NCBI RefSeq assembly: GCF_001761385.1
Contig: NZ_CP017476.1
Span: 1,787,501-1,851,500 of the forward strand
Direction of reading: 5' to 3'
From: Hydrogenophaga crassostreae
Lineage (GTDB): Bacteria; Pseudomonadota; Gammaproteobacteria; Burkholderiales; Burkholderiaceae_C
Length of the DNA stretch: 64,000 nt
The notes below the pieces were generated by a model. The model ran no database searches. It had not been told where the DNA came from and worked only from the letters and a program-made list of their open reading frames with translations. Within the stretch, counting starts at the first letter, position 1, and each line of letters opens with the position of its first letter. Of this stretch, positions 47,214-56,535 are shown one piece after another. The translations under genes were made by a program, and so were the position numbers.

Positions 47214-48155
47214 TCAGCTTTGCGCTGGCCACTCCAGTTGGCGTGTGCTCTCGAACCGCCTGGCTTGTCCGCTGACCGGGTCGGTGAATGCGATGGCTTT
47301 GGCCAGCAGCCGCAAGGGTTCCGCGAAGTCTTCGGTTTCATCGGGGCCGTGCAACACGGTCGGGTAGAGCTGGTCGCCGACGATGGGCAGACCCAGTGCG
47401 TTCATGTGCACCCGCAACTGGTGTCGCTTGCCGCTGATGGGGCTCAGTTCGTAGCGTGCCCACGGACCGCGTTGTTCCAGCACCCTGATGACCGTTTCGC
47501 TGTTGGATGCAGACCCGACTTCAGCCTCCACCATGCGGTAGAACTCGGTTGGGTGCTCCACGAGTCGGCTGCGGCGGGTGTGTGGCCAGCTCAACGCCGA
47601 GTTCGCGGGCGCGATGGCTTCGTAGGTTTTGTGCATTTCGCGCCCACTGAACAGCGCGTGGTAAGCCCCACGTTCGGCGGGGTTCACTGCGAACAAGACC
47701 AGCCCAGCGGTTTCGCGGTCGATGCGGTGCAGCGGCGCCAGCTGGGGCATGTTCAGTTTGCGCTGCAGGCGCACCAGCAAACATTGCTGCACATAGCGGC
47801 CGCCGGGTGTCACGGGCAGGAAGTGTGGTTTGTCGGCGACCACGAGGTGGTCGTCTTGGTACAGCACCGATTCTTCGAACGGCACCTCCTGCTCATTGGC
47901 CAGTTCGCGGTAGTAATAAATGCGCGCGCCGCCTTGGTACGGCGTATCCAGCGCCAGCCCCTGACCGTCTTCGGACAGCACCAGGCCATCGGCAAAACGC
48001 TGTGTCCATTCGCGTGACGATACCGCTGGCATGCGTTGCGCGAGGAACGCCAGAACGGTGGGCCAGGGCGGGGGCTTCAGGGTCGGCAGCGATATACAGC
48101 TGGCGGCCACGCCAAGGTGGGTTGGGATTTTGGCGTTGCCGGGGCTGCGGGACAT
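47214..48155 (-). CDS. RluA-family RNA pseudouridine synthase
   Basis: A 313-residue pseudouridine synthase. The catalytic Asp is in HRIDRETAGLVLF (Asp about residue 140), and ISGKRHQLRVHMNALGLPIV is the RluA C-terminal motif. The N-terminal region differs from S4-containing RluC/RluD, so the target (rRNA or tRNA position) is not clear. It is followed by trmB on the same strand after 41 bases. The 208-base gap to alaS holds no recognisable gene. Confidence 0.9.
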   Translation of the reverse strand: MSRSPGNAKIPTHLGVAASCISLPTLKPPPWPTVLAFLAQRMPAVSSREWTQRFADGLVLSEDGQGLALDTPYQGGARIYYYRELANEQEVPFEESVLYQDDHLVVADKPHFLPVTPGGRYVQQCLLVRLQRKLNMPQLAPLHRIDRETAGLVLFAVNPAERGAYHALFSGREMHKTYEAIAPANSALSWPHTRRSRLVEHPTEFYRMVEAEVGSASNSETVIRVLEQRGPWARYELSPISGKRHQLRVHMNALGLPIVGDQLYPTVLHGPDETEDFAEPLRLLAKAIAFTDPVSGQARRFESTRQLEWPAQS

Positions 48156-48196
48156 GGGATTCAGGCTTGGCGCCAGCCCTCAGGCCGGCAAGGGGC

Positions 48197-48961
48197 TCAG
48201 ACCCGGCGGTACACCAGATCCCAGACACCGTGGCCCAGCTTGATGCCGCGGTTTTCGAATTTGGTGAGCGGCCGGTATTCGGGCTTGGGAGCACAGCCGT
48301 GTGGGCCGGGTTCGGTGGCTGTGTTGACCAGCATCGTCTCTGCACTCAACACGGTGTGCATTTGCTCGGCGTAAGGCTCCCAGTCGGTGGCCAGGTGCAG
48401 GTAACCGCCGGGTTTGATGTGGCGCGCCAGGCGGTTCACAAACGGGCCCTGGATCAGGCGGCGCTTGTGGTGGCGGCTCTTGTGCCAGGGGTCCGGGAAA
48501 AAGATGTGCACGCCGTCCAGGCTTTGCTCTCCCAACATGTGGTCCAGCACCTCGACCGCGTCGTGTCGGAAGATGCGGATGTTCTCGATACCGCCTTCGC
48601 CGATGAGTTTGAGCAAAGAGCCCACGCCGGGCTCGTGAACCTCGCAGCAAATGAAGTTGTCTTCTGGGCGCACCTGGGCAATGTGGGCCGTGGCGCCGCC
48701 CATACCAAAGCCGATTTCCATGATGAGTGGCGCGCTGCGGCCGAATGCGGCTGGCACATCCAGGGATTCAGCCTGGTAGTTCAGCAGGTATTTGGGGCCA
48801 AACTGGTCGTAGGCCCGGGCCTGGCCGGGGCCGGTGCGCCCGGCGCGCAGCACATAACTTTTGATCACCCGCCTGAATGGAACGGCGGGGCTGGTTGATT
48901 CGGCCATTGCCTCGCCATTCGGTTTGGCGGCGGGTAGGGCGGTGGGGTGTTCTGTGGTCAT
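48197..48961 (-). CDS. trmB: tRNA (guanine-N7-)-methyltransferase
   Basis: A 254-residue SAM-dependent methyltransferase making m7G46 in tRNA. The SAM motif is MEIGFGMGGATAHIA and the family signature FFPDPWHKSRHHKRRLIQ is intact, with YLHLATDWEPYAEQM downstream. The start is ATG 48961, with a slightly longer in-frame ATG at 48970. It probably forms a unit with the pseudouridine synthase gene. Confidence 0.95.
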   Translation of the reverse strand: MTTEHPTALPAAKPNGEAMAESTSPAVPFRRVIKSYVLRAGRTGPGQARAYDQFGPKYLLNYQAESLDVPAAFGRSAPLIMEIGFGMGGATAHIAQVRPEDNFICCEVHEPGVGSLLKLIGEGGIENIRIFRHDAVEVLDHMLGEQSLDGVHIFFPDPWHKSRHHKRRLIQGPFVNRLARHIKPGGYLHLATDWEPYAEQMHTVLSAETMLVNTATEPGPHGCAPKPEYRPLTKFENRGIKLGHGVWDLVYRRV

Positions 48962-49101
48962 GACATGCAAGAAAGGCTGGAGTCGAATTGTAGAGGTGGG
49001 GATTGCGCGCAGTTCTTTTGACCAGGCGCGGTTGCCTGTACTTGCGATGAGCCTGAGCCTCGCGTCAACGCCCCCTTCCCACCAGCCGGTGCAGCGCTGT
49101 C

Positions 49102-50907
49102 TCAGCGTTGTTGCTCCAGATGCAGCACCATTTTGCGAGGGTCGTTGGCCAGTTCATCCAGTTTTTTGCTCAGATGGCGAAGGATGGAACGCTCTTCGCC
49201 TTCCTGCGAGCCCTCAAGCTCCTCGGCTTCCTCCTGGGTGCCGGGGTTCATCGGAGGCATGGCAGAAACCACCCGGAACCGAAGCGAAGTTTCGCCTGGC
49301 AAGGTCGATGTCTGTTCCAGACCCTTGGCCACCATGTGCTGGGCCAGCAGCTTGATCTGGTCGCTGCGCATCGGGCCTTCGACCAGGATGGCAAACCGGG
49401 TGTCGGCCACGCGGCACACGGTGTCCACATCGCGCACCACCCGTGAGAGTTTGGCCGCAGCGATCACCAGGGCCCGGTCACCAGCTTCCCGTCCGTCGAG
49501 CGCCACAAATTCGCTGTGGTTGGCCAACTCCACCATCAGCACGGCACAGCGGTGACCATACCGCCGAGCGCGTTTGATGGCGTCTCGCAGGCGCAAGCGC
49601 AGAACAGGCGTGACCGTTAGTCCGGTCAAAGGGTCGGTGCTGTCGAGTGCCCGCATGCGGGTGCGGTTTTCGTTGAAGTGTTTGGCCCGCCGATGCAGGA
49701 TATACAGCAACAGCGGGATCTCGATTGCGGAGCCGATCAGCACTGCATATTGGGTAGCCCAGCTGTCGGGCAGCATGCCTGCGCTGCGCAGCGCAGGGAA
49801 GGGGTAAGCCAGGTGCACAGGCAGAAAACCCAGCAAGAGCCAGCCTGCATAGCGTTCGCCCTGGCGCCAGGCCCAGAAACACAGCGCGATGCTCAGAATC
49901 ACCGACAAGAGCCCATACAAGCTCAGAACCGCGAATGCGGTTTCGGTTGAGTTCAGCGTGTAGACCAACGAGAACAGCAACCCAAAAATCGACCAGCCAA
50001 CAACAAACCGATCAATACCTCTGTGGTGGCGAGAAATGGCACAGACCTCCCGCACGAACCAGATGCCAGAGGCTGTGAGCCACAACATGAACAGAGCCGG
50101 TGCGGCATTGTTCCACCAGGCCCATTCACTCCAGAAGAACAAGCCTCCCAGCCCAGTGAACGAAACCTGAAAGCCCAGCATGCAGGCCACGTACACCACG
50201 TAGGCCACAAACGCGCGATCGGCATAGAGGCGCGCATGGACCCACCCGAGAAACATCACGAGCAGGCCAAAACCAAGGTAGCCGCCAATCATCAGGTAGG
50301 CCCAGTGGCGGTTTTTCTGGAGCTCGCTTTCGGAGATCAGGTACACCCTTGCGCTAAGAGGTGTTGGGCGGTTTTCCATGCGCAACCAGACAGGTCCAGG
50401 GCTCGCCGAGTCTTCCAGCGCGAAGGTGGGCGCGCGGTCTTGAAGGGCCCATTGGGCGACGGGAATGTGATCGCCAGCTTGCTGCCGCTTCCAACCGCCA
50501 TCGGTGCTGGCCTGGTACAGGTCGACCCGGTCGGTAAAGGCGGAGGCTTCCAGTGTGAGGTACATGCGCTCACGGGCGTCCAGCTTGGGCACATCGATAA
50601 GCAGCCACAAGACGGCACCCTGAAGCTTGAAGGAGCGAGGCTTGCCCAGAGGTTCAAATGTGTCTTCCCCTTGAGCGGACACCGTCTCAATCGTTGCTTG
50701 ACCTGTGGTGTCTATCCAGAAGCGAGCTTGTGCGGTGATGTCTTGCGGGCTGGGGGATGCAGATTGGGCGTTGCCCGCCCAGGCGAAGAAAAGCAAAACA
50801 ATGCTCAGCAGACAACGAACCCAGGGCTTGATTGATGTGCCAAGCCTGTCGGTTTGGTGGCGGTCCCACCGAGGCTGCGGCATTGACGCTTGCGAGATGA
50901 CACTCAT
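49102..50907 (-). CDS. 7TMR-DISM sensor with a degenerate GGDEF domain
   Basis: A 601-residue protein from ATG 50907, which overlaps the upstream gene stop (ATGA). It has an N-terminal signal or anchor (CLLSIVLLFFAWAGNA), an extracellular 7TMR-DISM-type beta domain (about 60-200), about seven membrane helices (200-420), and a GGDEF-fold domain (430-590). The active-site motif is degenerate: at the place expected for RxGGDEF the sequence is RVADTRFAIL, so diguanylate cyclase activity is unlikely. It could be a signal receptor that binds rather than makes nucleotides. Confidence 0.86.
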   Translation of the reverse strand: MSVISQASMPQPRWDRHQTDRLGTSIKPWVRCLLSIVLLFFAWAGNAQSASPSPQDITAQARFWIDTTGQATIETVSAQGEDTFEPLGKPRSFKLQGAVLWLLIDVPKLDARERMYLTLEASAFTDRVDLYQASTDGGWKRQQAGDHIPVAQWALQDRAPTFALEDSASPGPVWLRMENRPTPLSARVYLISESELQKNRHWAYLMIGGYLGFGLLVMFLGWVHARLYADRAFVAYVVYVACMLGFQVSFTGLGGLFFWSEWAWWNNAAPALFMLWLTASGIWFVREVCAISRHHRGIDRFVVGWSIFGLLFSLVYTLNSTETAFAVLSLYGLLSVILSIALCFWAWRQGERYAGWLLLGFLPVHLAYPFPALRSAGMLPDSWATQYAVLIGSAIEIPLLLYILHRRAKHFNENRTRMRALDSTDPLTGLTVTPVLRLRLRDAIKRARRYGHRCAVLMVELANHSEFVALDGREAGDRALVIAAAKLSRVVRDVDTVCRVADTRFAILVEGPMRSDQIKLLAQHMVAKGLEQTSTLPGETSLRFRVVSAMPPMNPGTQEEAEELEGSQEGEERSILRHLSKKLDELANDPRKMVLHLEQQR

Positions 50908-52277
50908 GTTGCTTGCCTGGGAGGGTGTCGGTTGACCGTCCATGGCCCCTGAGTGGTCATGCGGTCTTCCAATCGGTTAAGCATGGAGGGGGCGTATGCA
51001 TCATCGCCCCAGGTTGCGACGGTCTGGTGCATGGCATCAATCAATTGATCGGGCAGATTGAGGGGGCGGGTCTGACTCAACAGGAATTGGGTCAAGAGAT
51101 GGTACCCAAGCACGCGGGTGAACAAGCGCGACAGCGAAAAATGAGGAGCCCATAGCCGCACTATGCCATCAACGCACTGGGTCAGAAGCAGCCCTGTTCG
51201 AAACGTGAGTCGCGTCAACCACGGCACGTGTTCGCCGATACCGACAAGGCGCGCGGCTTTGGGACCCATGAGCCACTGGGTGAGAGGCACTGGAAGGTGG
51301 CGAATGACCGGGACCGCGATGGCTTGGGCCATGGTTTTGGACAGTGCTTGCCCCAGGGCTGGCCTGGGGTCGGGATGGGGCTGCTGGTGGCGGGCTTGTT
51401 CGCGAATCAGGTCAAACAACACCTCGGCGTCGTCCATGGTGTGAGCCATCAGTTCATGTTGAATGCCCAGCACATGGCCCATGACATTCCATGTGTGCAG
51501 GAAGGCCTCCTCGTCTTCGCGGGCAAGCCGTTGGTTGAGCTTGCGCATGGCGCGCAGAAAACAATAGCCGAAGGTGAGCAGGGTGTATGCCAGTTCCACC
51601 TGGTTGCAGGGTTGGCCCTGGGTTGAGACGTCCCACCCGTGTGCCTCCAGGGCCTGGTGGAGTTTCACGGGTTGTTCCGCTTCGAGAACGATCGGCTGGC
51701 CACCTACACCGGTACCCGGTGTGCCACGCAGAATCAGGTGGCGGATGGTCGCGTGAATCAGTCGAACCTTGAGCACTTGCGCCACCCCGGCCCCGTGAGG
51801 GCTCGTAAGCCCACCGCGCATCATGACGGGGAATACCATCGCCGCGGTCTGGCGGATCCGGTGCTCGGTGTTTGTCTCCAATTGGCCTGCGATTTGCAAT
51901 ACCTCTGCCAGGTTGGGCAGCACGTAGCACTCAGGCAGGCTGGAGCAGAACAGCAGGGTGCACGCCAAAGGGCCGTGATCCATGAAGAGCTTCTCTCCTC
52001 GGGTGAGCTTTGCCGGGTCGGCCCAATTGGGCAATGCCACGCCTTCGGACAAGTACCGCTGCAATGCTGGCCCGACCCTGTTGTTGGCGCCATCGGCGTC
52101 GGTTGCGGGCGCCCATTGCGCCAACACGCCGTTGTTCGTCCAGTCGTTCATCATGCGGCTGGCCTGGGCGATGCTGGCGCTGTCGAGCAGTTGGCCTGGC
52201 TCGAGCCAGGAAGCGACGGTGCGATCGGCCAGCGGGTCTGCTGAGCCTTCCCATGTCCGGAGCTGTTTCGGGTCCAT
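50904..52277 (-). CDS. DUF2236 / MpaB-Lcp-type oxygenase
   Basis: A 457-residue protein with the DUF2236 fold seen in fungal MpaB oxygenases and bacterial latex-clearing protein Lcp, which cleave isoprenoid double bonds using heme b. Supporting segments include FMDHGPLACTLLFCSSLPEC, GGLTSPHGAGVAQ and KVRLIHATIRHLILRG. No Sec signal was seen, so it may be cytoplasmic. Its start ATG 52277 shares a base with the CruF-like stop (TGATG), and its stop overlaps the sensor start (ATGA). A polyisoprenoid or carotenoid substrate is a reasonable inference only. Confidence 0.83.
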   Translation of the reverse strand: MDPKQLRTWEGSADPLADRTVASWLEPGQLLDSASIAQASRMMNDWTNNGVLAQWAPATDADGANNRVGPALQRYLSEGVALPNWADPAKLTRGEKLFMDHGPLACTLLFCSSLPECYVLPNLAEVLQIAGQLETNTEHRIRQTAAMVFPVMMRGGLTSPHGAGVAQVLKVRLIHATIRHLILRGTPGTGVGGQPIVLEAEQPVKLHQALEAHGWDVSTQGQPCNQVELAYTLLTFGYCFLRAMRKLNQRLAREDEEAFLHTWNVMGHVLGIQHELMAHTMDDAEVLFDLIREQARHQQPHPDPRPALGQALSKTMAQAIAVPVIRHLPVPLTQWLMGPKAARLVGIGEHVPWLTRLTFRTGLLLTQCVDGIVRLWAPHFSLSRLFTRVLGYHLLTQFLLSQTRPLNLPDQLIDAMHQTVATWGDDAYAPSMLNRLEDRMTTQGPWTVNRHPPRQAT

Positions 52278-53119
52278 CAATTCAGGTGCTCCTTCCCGGG
52301 CTGTTTCCATTGCCACCAGGTGGCCGTTGCGACCAGCAATGGCGTGCCCATGGCGAAGAAGGCGATGGCGCGCGTTTCGATGGGGTGTCCCAGTGCCATT
52401 TGAAAAGCCATGCCACTGGCATAGATGAGCAGCGCAATCAGTGCGGCGCGTCGGGTATGGGTTGTCGGTTGAACTGGGGCGCAGGGTGCACAGCACCACT
52501 GGTAGCCGAGCACGATCACAAAGGAAATGAACATCCAGCCTGCAAACCCCTGCAAGGTTTCACCAAACCATCCGCCGTCGGTCTTGGCCATGATCCAAGC
52601 CTTGAGCACGAAGACAAAATATGGGTCTGCACCCAGGTCAAACGCGGTCACGATCATGGCCGCGAGAAAAGAAGTCAGCAGCATCGCGCCCTTGTTGCGG
52701 CTGGCCAGCACCGGCTGACGCCACAGTAAAAAGCAAGCCATGACATACCCGATGAGGCACAAAGCGAACCACATGATGGGGATGACCAGCGGCACGTCGC
52801 CCATTCGTATACCCAGCACATCGGTATAGGCATATTGGCCAAAAAACCAGCCGTGGGAAGAGCCCATTTGCTCTGCGAACCAGCCAACAGCGGCGGCCAG
52901 GAGGGCAAACACCAAAGCCGGCCAGCGGCCAAGCAACTGTTGGGCGGCCCACAGGCATGCCACGAACAGCAACACCGATGCGACGACGAGCGCCGTGGTG
53001 GTCAGTGGGAAGTCGCGGGCGGTGAAGGAGACGAAGGCCAGCAGGCCGGGAAGCAGCAGCAGGTATTCGGCATGGTTGTTTCGTGGTGGCGTGGCCAGGG
53101 CAGGGGGTTGTTGGGTCAT
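52277..53119 (-). CDS. CruF-like carotenoid biosynthesis membrane protein (DUF422)
   Basis: A 280-residue inner-membrane protein with about seven or eight helices. The family motif is EQMGSSHGWFFGQYAYTDVL followed by VPLVIPIMWFALCL, which matches the CruF/bisanhydrobacterioruberin hydratase-type carotenoid group. A pair of Cys (YQWCCAPCAP) lies near residue 208. No crtB, crtI or crtE gene is in the window, so it acts on a substrate made elsewhere or is an isolated member. It is the first gene of a tightly coupled three-gene operon. Confidence 0.83.
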   Translation of the reverse strand: MTQQPPALATPPRNNHAEYLLLLPGLLAFVSFTARDFPLTTTALVVASVLLFVACLWAAQQLLGRWPALVFALLAAAVGWFAEQMGSSHGWFFGQYAYTDVLGIRMGDVPLVIPIMWFALCLIGYVMACFLLWRQPVLASRNKGAMLLTSFLAAMIVTAFDLGADPYFVFVLKAWIMAKTDGGWFGETLQGFAGWMFISFVIVLGYQWCCAPCAPVQPTTHTRRAALIALLIYASGMAFQMALGHPIETRAIAFFAMGTPLLVATATWWQWKQPGKEHLN

Positions 53120-53325
53120 TCTGAACGGTTGTTTCAGGGATGCTCTGGTGGCATCTTCTTACGTCCCTGCGGTGGCGGTGGTTTTGCCGGCGATCTCAGC
53201 ATTCCGGATTTTCTGGAAATACCCAGCCAGCCACTTGTAACAGAGTTATACGGGTACGGGTGAAACTCGGCCAATGGGGTACCCAAAAAAGCGAACGCAC
53301 GCGGGATCGAAAGAGCGCTTGAACG

Positions 53326-54237
53326 TCAACCCTGAACGCTACCTTCGTGGGCTTGCAGCGCACGCCGCCAAGCCTGCACCCAACGGGTTAAAGCGGCTGA
53401 AACCGTGCCTGTGCACTTGGGCAAATTCAGCAATCTGGCTGCCTGGTTGAGGCTTTGCAATGGCTGAGTGGTATCCAGAGGCGTGGCCTGGTTTTGCTTG
53501 CTGAGCTTTTCGCCGTTGTGGCCCAAGACCAAAGGCGTGTGGCGGTAGGCGGGGGTGGGCAAGGCCAGCGCTTGTTGCAGCAGGATCTGGCGCGGCGTGT
53601 TGTCGGCCAGGTCCTGGCCGCGAACCACATGGGTGATGCCTTGTGCGGCGTCGTCGACCACCACGGCCAATTGGTAGGCCCATAGCCCGTCAGCGCGTTT
53701 CAGTACAAAGTCGCCGACCTCGTCGGCCACGTGTTGCCGTTGTTCGCCCAGCTGCTGGTCCTGCCAAATCACCTCGGAAGGCGACGGGACGGCGAAGCGC
53801 CAGGCCCTTGCAGGCCGGCCTTGCAGTCCACCGCGCCCGGGGCGGCAGGTGCCTGGGTACACCGCTGCCTGGTGGCGTTCGGTTTGCACACCTTGTGCGC
53901 TCAGCGCGGCTTCGATGTCTTTGCGGGAGCAGGCGCAGGGGTAGACCTGCCCGCCTTCAATCAGATGATCAAGCGCCGACTGGTACAACGCCGAACGCTG
54001 CGATTGCCAGATGACGGGTTCGTCACTGATCAGGCCGCAGGCAGCGAGCTGCTGAAGAATGGTTTGATCTGCGCCGGGTATGCAGCGCGGTGTGTCTACA
54101 TCTTCGATGCGTACCAGCCAGGTGCCTCCCTGGGCTTTGGCGTCAAGCCAGCTGGCCAAGGCAGCTACAAGTGAGCCCGCATGCAGCGGGCCCGTGGGTG
54201 AGGGCGCAAAGCGTCCTCTGTAAGCAATTGCCCCCAC
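53326..54237 (-). CDS. gluQ: Glutamyl-Q tRNA(Asp) synthetase
   Basis: About 303 residues. It resembles a truncated glutamyl-tRNA synthetase lacking the anticodon domain and makes glutamyl-queuosine at tRNA-Asp position 34. Motifs: RFAPSPTGPLHAGSLVAAL (HIGH region), Zn site YPCACSRKDI and GTCRPG, and KLSKQ near residue 230. There is no ATG; the only plausible start is GTG 54237, which falls at the edge of dispersed repeat copy D and has a nearby GGAG. This makes the start unusual. Confidence 0.9.
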   Translation of the reverse strand: MGAIAYRGRFAPSPTGPLHAGSLVAALASWLDAKAQGGTWLVRIEDVDTPRCIPGADQTILQQLAACGLISDEPVIWQSQRSALYQSALDHLIEGGQVYPCACSRKDIEAALSAQGVQTERHQAAVYPGTCRPGRGGLQGRPARAWRFAVPSPSEVIWQDQQLGEQRQHVADEVGDFVLKRADGLWAYQLAVVVDDAAQGITHVVRGQDLADNTPRQILLQQALALPTPAYRHTPLVLGHNGEKLSKQNQATPLDTTQPLQSLNQAARLLNLPKCTGTVSAALTRWVQAWRRALQAHEGSVQG

Positions 54238-54305
54238 GCTCCGCCGCTGTCGCGGGTCGCTGCCTCCCGAGGGGGCTGCCTCGCCTTGGGGCGGCCCGGC
54301 GGCGA
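54230..54305 (-). repeat. Dispersed intergenic repeat, copy D (diverged)
   Basis: On the minus strand the segment reads CTTCGCCGCCGGGCCGCC, then GCCCCCTCGGGAGGC, CGACCCGCGACAGCGGCGGA and GCGTGGGGGC. It is a diverged relative of copies A-C. It lies directly upstream of gluQ, and its end supplies the GTG start and a GGAG-like ribosome-binding site of that gene. Confidence 0.55.
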
Positions 54306-54326
54306 AGTTGTTCGCCACCGACGGAT

Positions 54327-55472
54327 TCACGCTATCGCCAGCGCCAGATCCAGGCCGGAGACAAACGCGTCTTCGACGCGGTGGCCCAGGCACCAGTCGC
54401 CACACAGACCAATGCCGAGGGACTTGTCGAAAATGTGTGACTTCCCCAGTGGCACTTGCGTCTGGGCAAAGCGCCAGCGGTGCACCACGGCGTGGGCCGG
54501 GGTGGCGCGAATCCCGGTGATTTCGGCGAAGCCCTTGAGCATTTTTCCCTTGACGCGATCCTCGCTGTCTTCCAGGTGCTTGCTCGACCAGGCGGGGCTG
54601 GCCTGAACCGTCCAGCGCTCGATGCGTTCGCGGCCGGGCTTGCTGTTTTCGCGGGCCAGCCAACTGATGCGGTGGTGGGTGCTGCGGGCCGCGTTCCATT
54701 GGGGCCCAATGTGCGGCAGGTTGGGCTGCATGGCGTTGGGGAAGGCCACCATGAGTGTCCAGCAAGGGGCCACGGTGACTTTGTTGAGTTGCTGGCGCAG
54801 TTCTGGCGAATGGCCTGAGGCCATCAGCAAGTCGTGGGTTTGCAAATGGGGCAGTGCCAGCACCACGCGGTCAAAGCCGCCGTACACATGCTGACCACCC
54901 TCTGTGTCTTCGGCGCGCAATTGCCATTGTTCGGCGTTGAGCGCGTCGCGTTCAAGGTGGGTGACGCGGGTCTCCATGACCGTGCGCGCGCCACTCACGT
55001 TGTGGCGCTCCGGATGAGCCAGCGGCTGGGCCCAGTGGCTTACCAGGCCGCTCATGCCTGGCATGGCCACAAAATGGGGTTCGCTTGGTGGCGGGGCGCT
55101 GGCGAGCACGTGACCCAGTTCGTCGAGCACGCGCACCGTGCTCACGCTCCATGCCTTGACCTGATCCTGCGCGGTGAGCAGCACTTGGGCGAAGCGCTTG
55201 TCGCGCACGGTGAAATATTGAGCGCCGTGGTCGAAACCGCCGAACTCGGTGCGGCGGGTGGCCATGCGGCCGCCAAAGCCCTGGCTCTTTTCGATCAGGG
55301 TGACTTGATGGCCCGCCTGCAGCAGCGTTCGTGCGCAGACCACGCCGGCCATGCCGCCACCCACCACCGCGATGTGCAGTGCCTGGGTCTTGGTTGCAGG
55401 CGGTTTTTTGCGCACCGCCGCTGGGGCGCGCGCTGGTCTGGACGGGGCTGTGGGGGTTTTGCTTTTTTTCAT
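54327..55472 (-). CDS. FAD-dependent amine oxidase/renalase-like oxidoreductase
   Basis: A 381-residue flavoprotein from ATG 55472, with GAGG upstream. A Lys/Pro/Ala-rich N-terminal tail of about 30 residues precedes the FAD fold IAVVGGGMAGVVCARTLLQA and GGRMATRRTEFGGFDHGAQY, which are typical of the renalase-like and amine oxidase group. The C-terminal GIGLCGDWCLGHRVEDAFVS is the FAD-binding closing motif. Substrate unknown. It is upstream of gluQ on the same strand with 89 bases between. Confidence 0.87.
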   Translation of the reverse strand: MKKSKTPTAPSRPARAPAAVRKKPPATKTQALHIAVVGGGMAGVVCARTLLQAGHQVTLIEKSQGFGGRMATRRTEFGGFDHGAQYFTVRDKRFAQVLLTAQDQVKAWSVSTVRVLDELGHVLASAPPPSEPHFVAMPGMSGLVSHWAQPLAHPERHNVSGARTVMETRVTHLERDALNAEQWQLRAEDTEGGQHVYGGFDRVVLALPHLQTHDLLMASGHSPELRQQLNKVTVAPCWTLMVAFPNAMQPNLPHIGPQWNAARSTHHRISWLARENSKPGRERIERWTVQASPAWSSKHLEDSEDRVKGKMLKGFAEITGIRATPAHAVVHRWRFAQTQVPLGKSHIFDKSLGIGLCGDWCLGHRVEDAFVSGLDLALAIA

Positions 55473-55570
55473 GTCGCCTCTTCGGTTGGCCAATATGCGT
55501 CCGACTGTAGCAGCCCCTGTGCGCGTGTGGGCCTGCGGCGGAACAAGATTGCTTGGGGTGTTTACGGAGG

Positions 55571-56518
55571 TCAGATCTGGTGGTGGTTGTGCAGCAAAGC
55601 TTCGCGGGTGGTGGCGTGTTCCAGCCGCTCTAGCCACCAGCGCAGGGCACGCCCGGTTTCCGGGGTGCTCCGTGGTCTTCGCCAGGCGTAGTTGAGGGCG
55701 AACGGGGCCCGGGGTTGCTCCAGCGCCTTGACGATGAGCCGACCGCTGTCGATATACGGTTGTGCGAGCGCCTGCGGCATGTAGCCTGCCCCCAGACCCC
55801 GCAGCTGGGCTTCAAGTTTGTGTTGCATGGTGGGAACCGTGAGCACGTCTTGGCCCGCTGCCAGTCCAAAGGTGATGCCGCTGCCGCGCTGGGTGGAATC
55901 GGCCACGGCCACGGCGCGGTGTGCGCGCAGCTCGTCGTCGCAGAGCGCATGCGTGAGCGGAGCCAAAGGGTGGTGGGGTGCAACCACATAGACAAACTGC
56001 ATCGCGCCCAGCCGGGCGCTCTGGATATCGGGCAAGCTCACCTCGCTGGTCACGCCCAGCGCCAGATCTGCCTGACCGCTTTGCAGTGCTTCCAGCGTGC
56101 CCGAGAGGGTTTCTGCGCGAATCTTGATCCGGGTGGGGCCACCTTGCGCGTAGAAAGCTTCGCAGAGTTCAAACAACGTGGCGCGGGCAATGATGGCATC
56201 GGCCGCGATGGTGAACTGGGGCTCCCAGCCGGTGGCCACGCGTTTGACGCGCTCGGCCACAGCGTCGAGCTCTTGCAGCAGCGTTTGCCCCGCGCGCAGC
56301 AACTCGGCCCCTGCGGGCGTGAGCTGGGCGCGGCGTGCGCTGCGGTCAAACAGCAGCACATCCAGCGAGTCTTCGACCTGGCGTACGCGGTAGGTCAGCG
56401 CGCTGGGCACCATGCCCAGCTCCCGGGCAGCGGCAGCCATGCTGCCCAGCCGGTGCACGGCCTCGATCAACCCCAGGTTTTCGGGCGACAAGGCGGCACG
56501 GGGCGTTGTTTTGGACAT
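55571..56518 (-). CDS. LysR-family transcriptional regulator
   Basis: A 315-residue LysR protein. The N-terminal helix-turn-helix is LIEAVHRLGSMAAAARELGM and the effector-binding domain follows from about residue 90. It is divergent from the pirin/DoxX/quinone reductase genes, with an LTTR box (TCAGAAAATTTGA, T-N11-A) in between at 56536-56550. It is likely to control that set in response to an electrophile or aromatic, which is inference from neighbours. Confidence 0.92.
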   Translation of the reverse strand: MSKTTPRAALSPENLGLIEAVHRLGSMAAAARELGMVPSALTYRVRQVEDSLDVLLFDRSARRAQLTPAGAELLRAGQTLLQELDAVAERVKRVATGWEPQFTIAADAIIARATLFELCEAFYAQGGPTRIKIRAETLSGTLEALQSGQADLALGVTSEVSLPDIQSARLGAMQFVYVVAPHHPLAPLTHALCDDELRAHRAVAVADSTQRGSGITFGLAAGQDVLTVPTMQHKLEAQLRGLGAGYMPQALAQPYIDSGRLIVKALEQPRAPFALNYAWRRPRSTPETGRALRWWLERLEHATTREALLHNHHQI

Positions 56519-56535
56519 GGTTGGGGCTTGAAATG

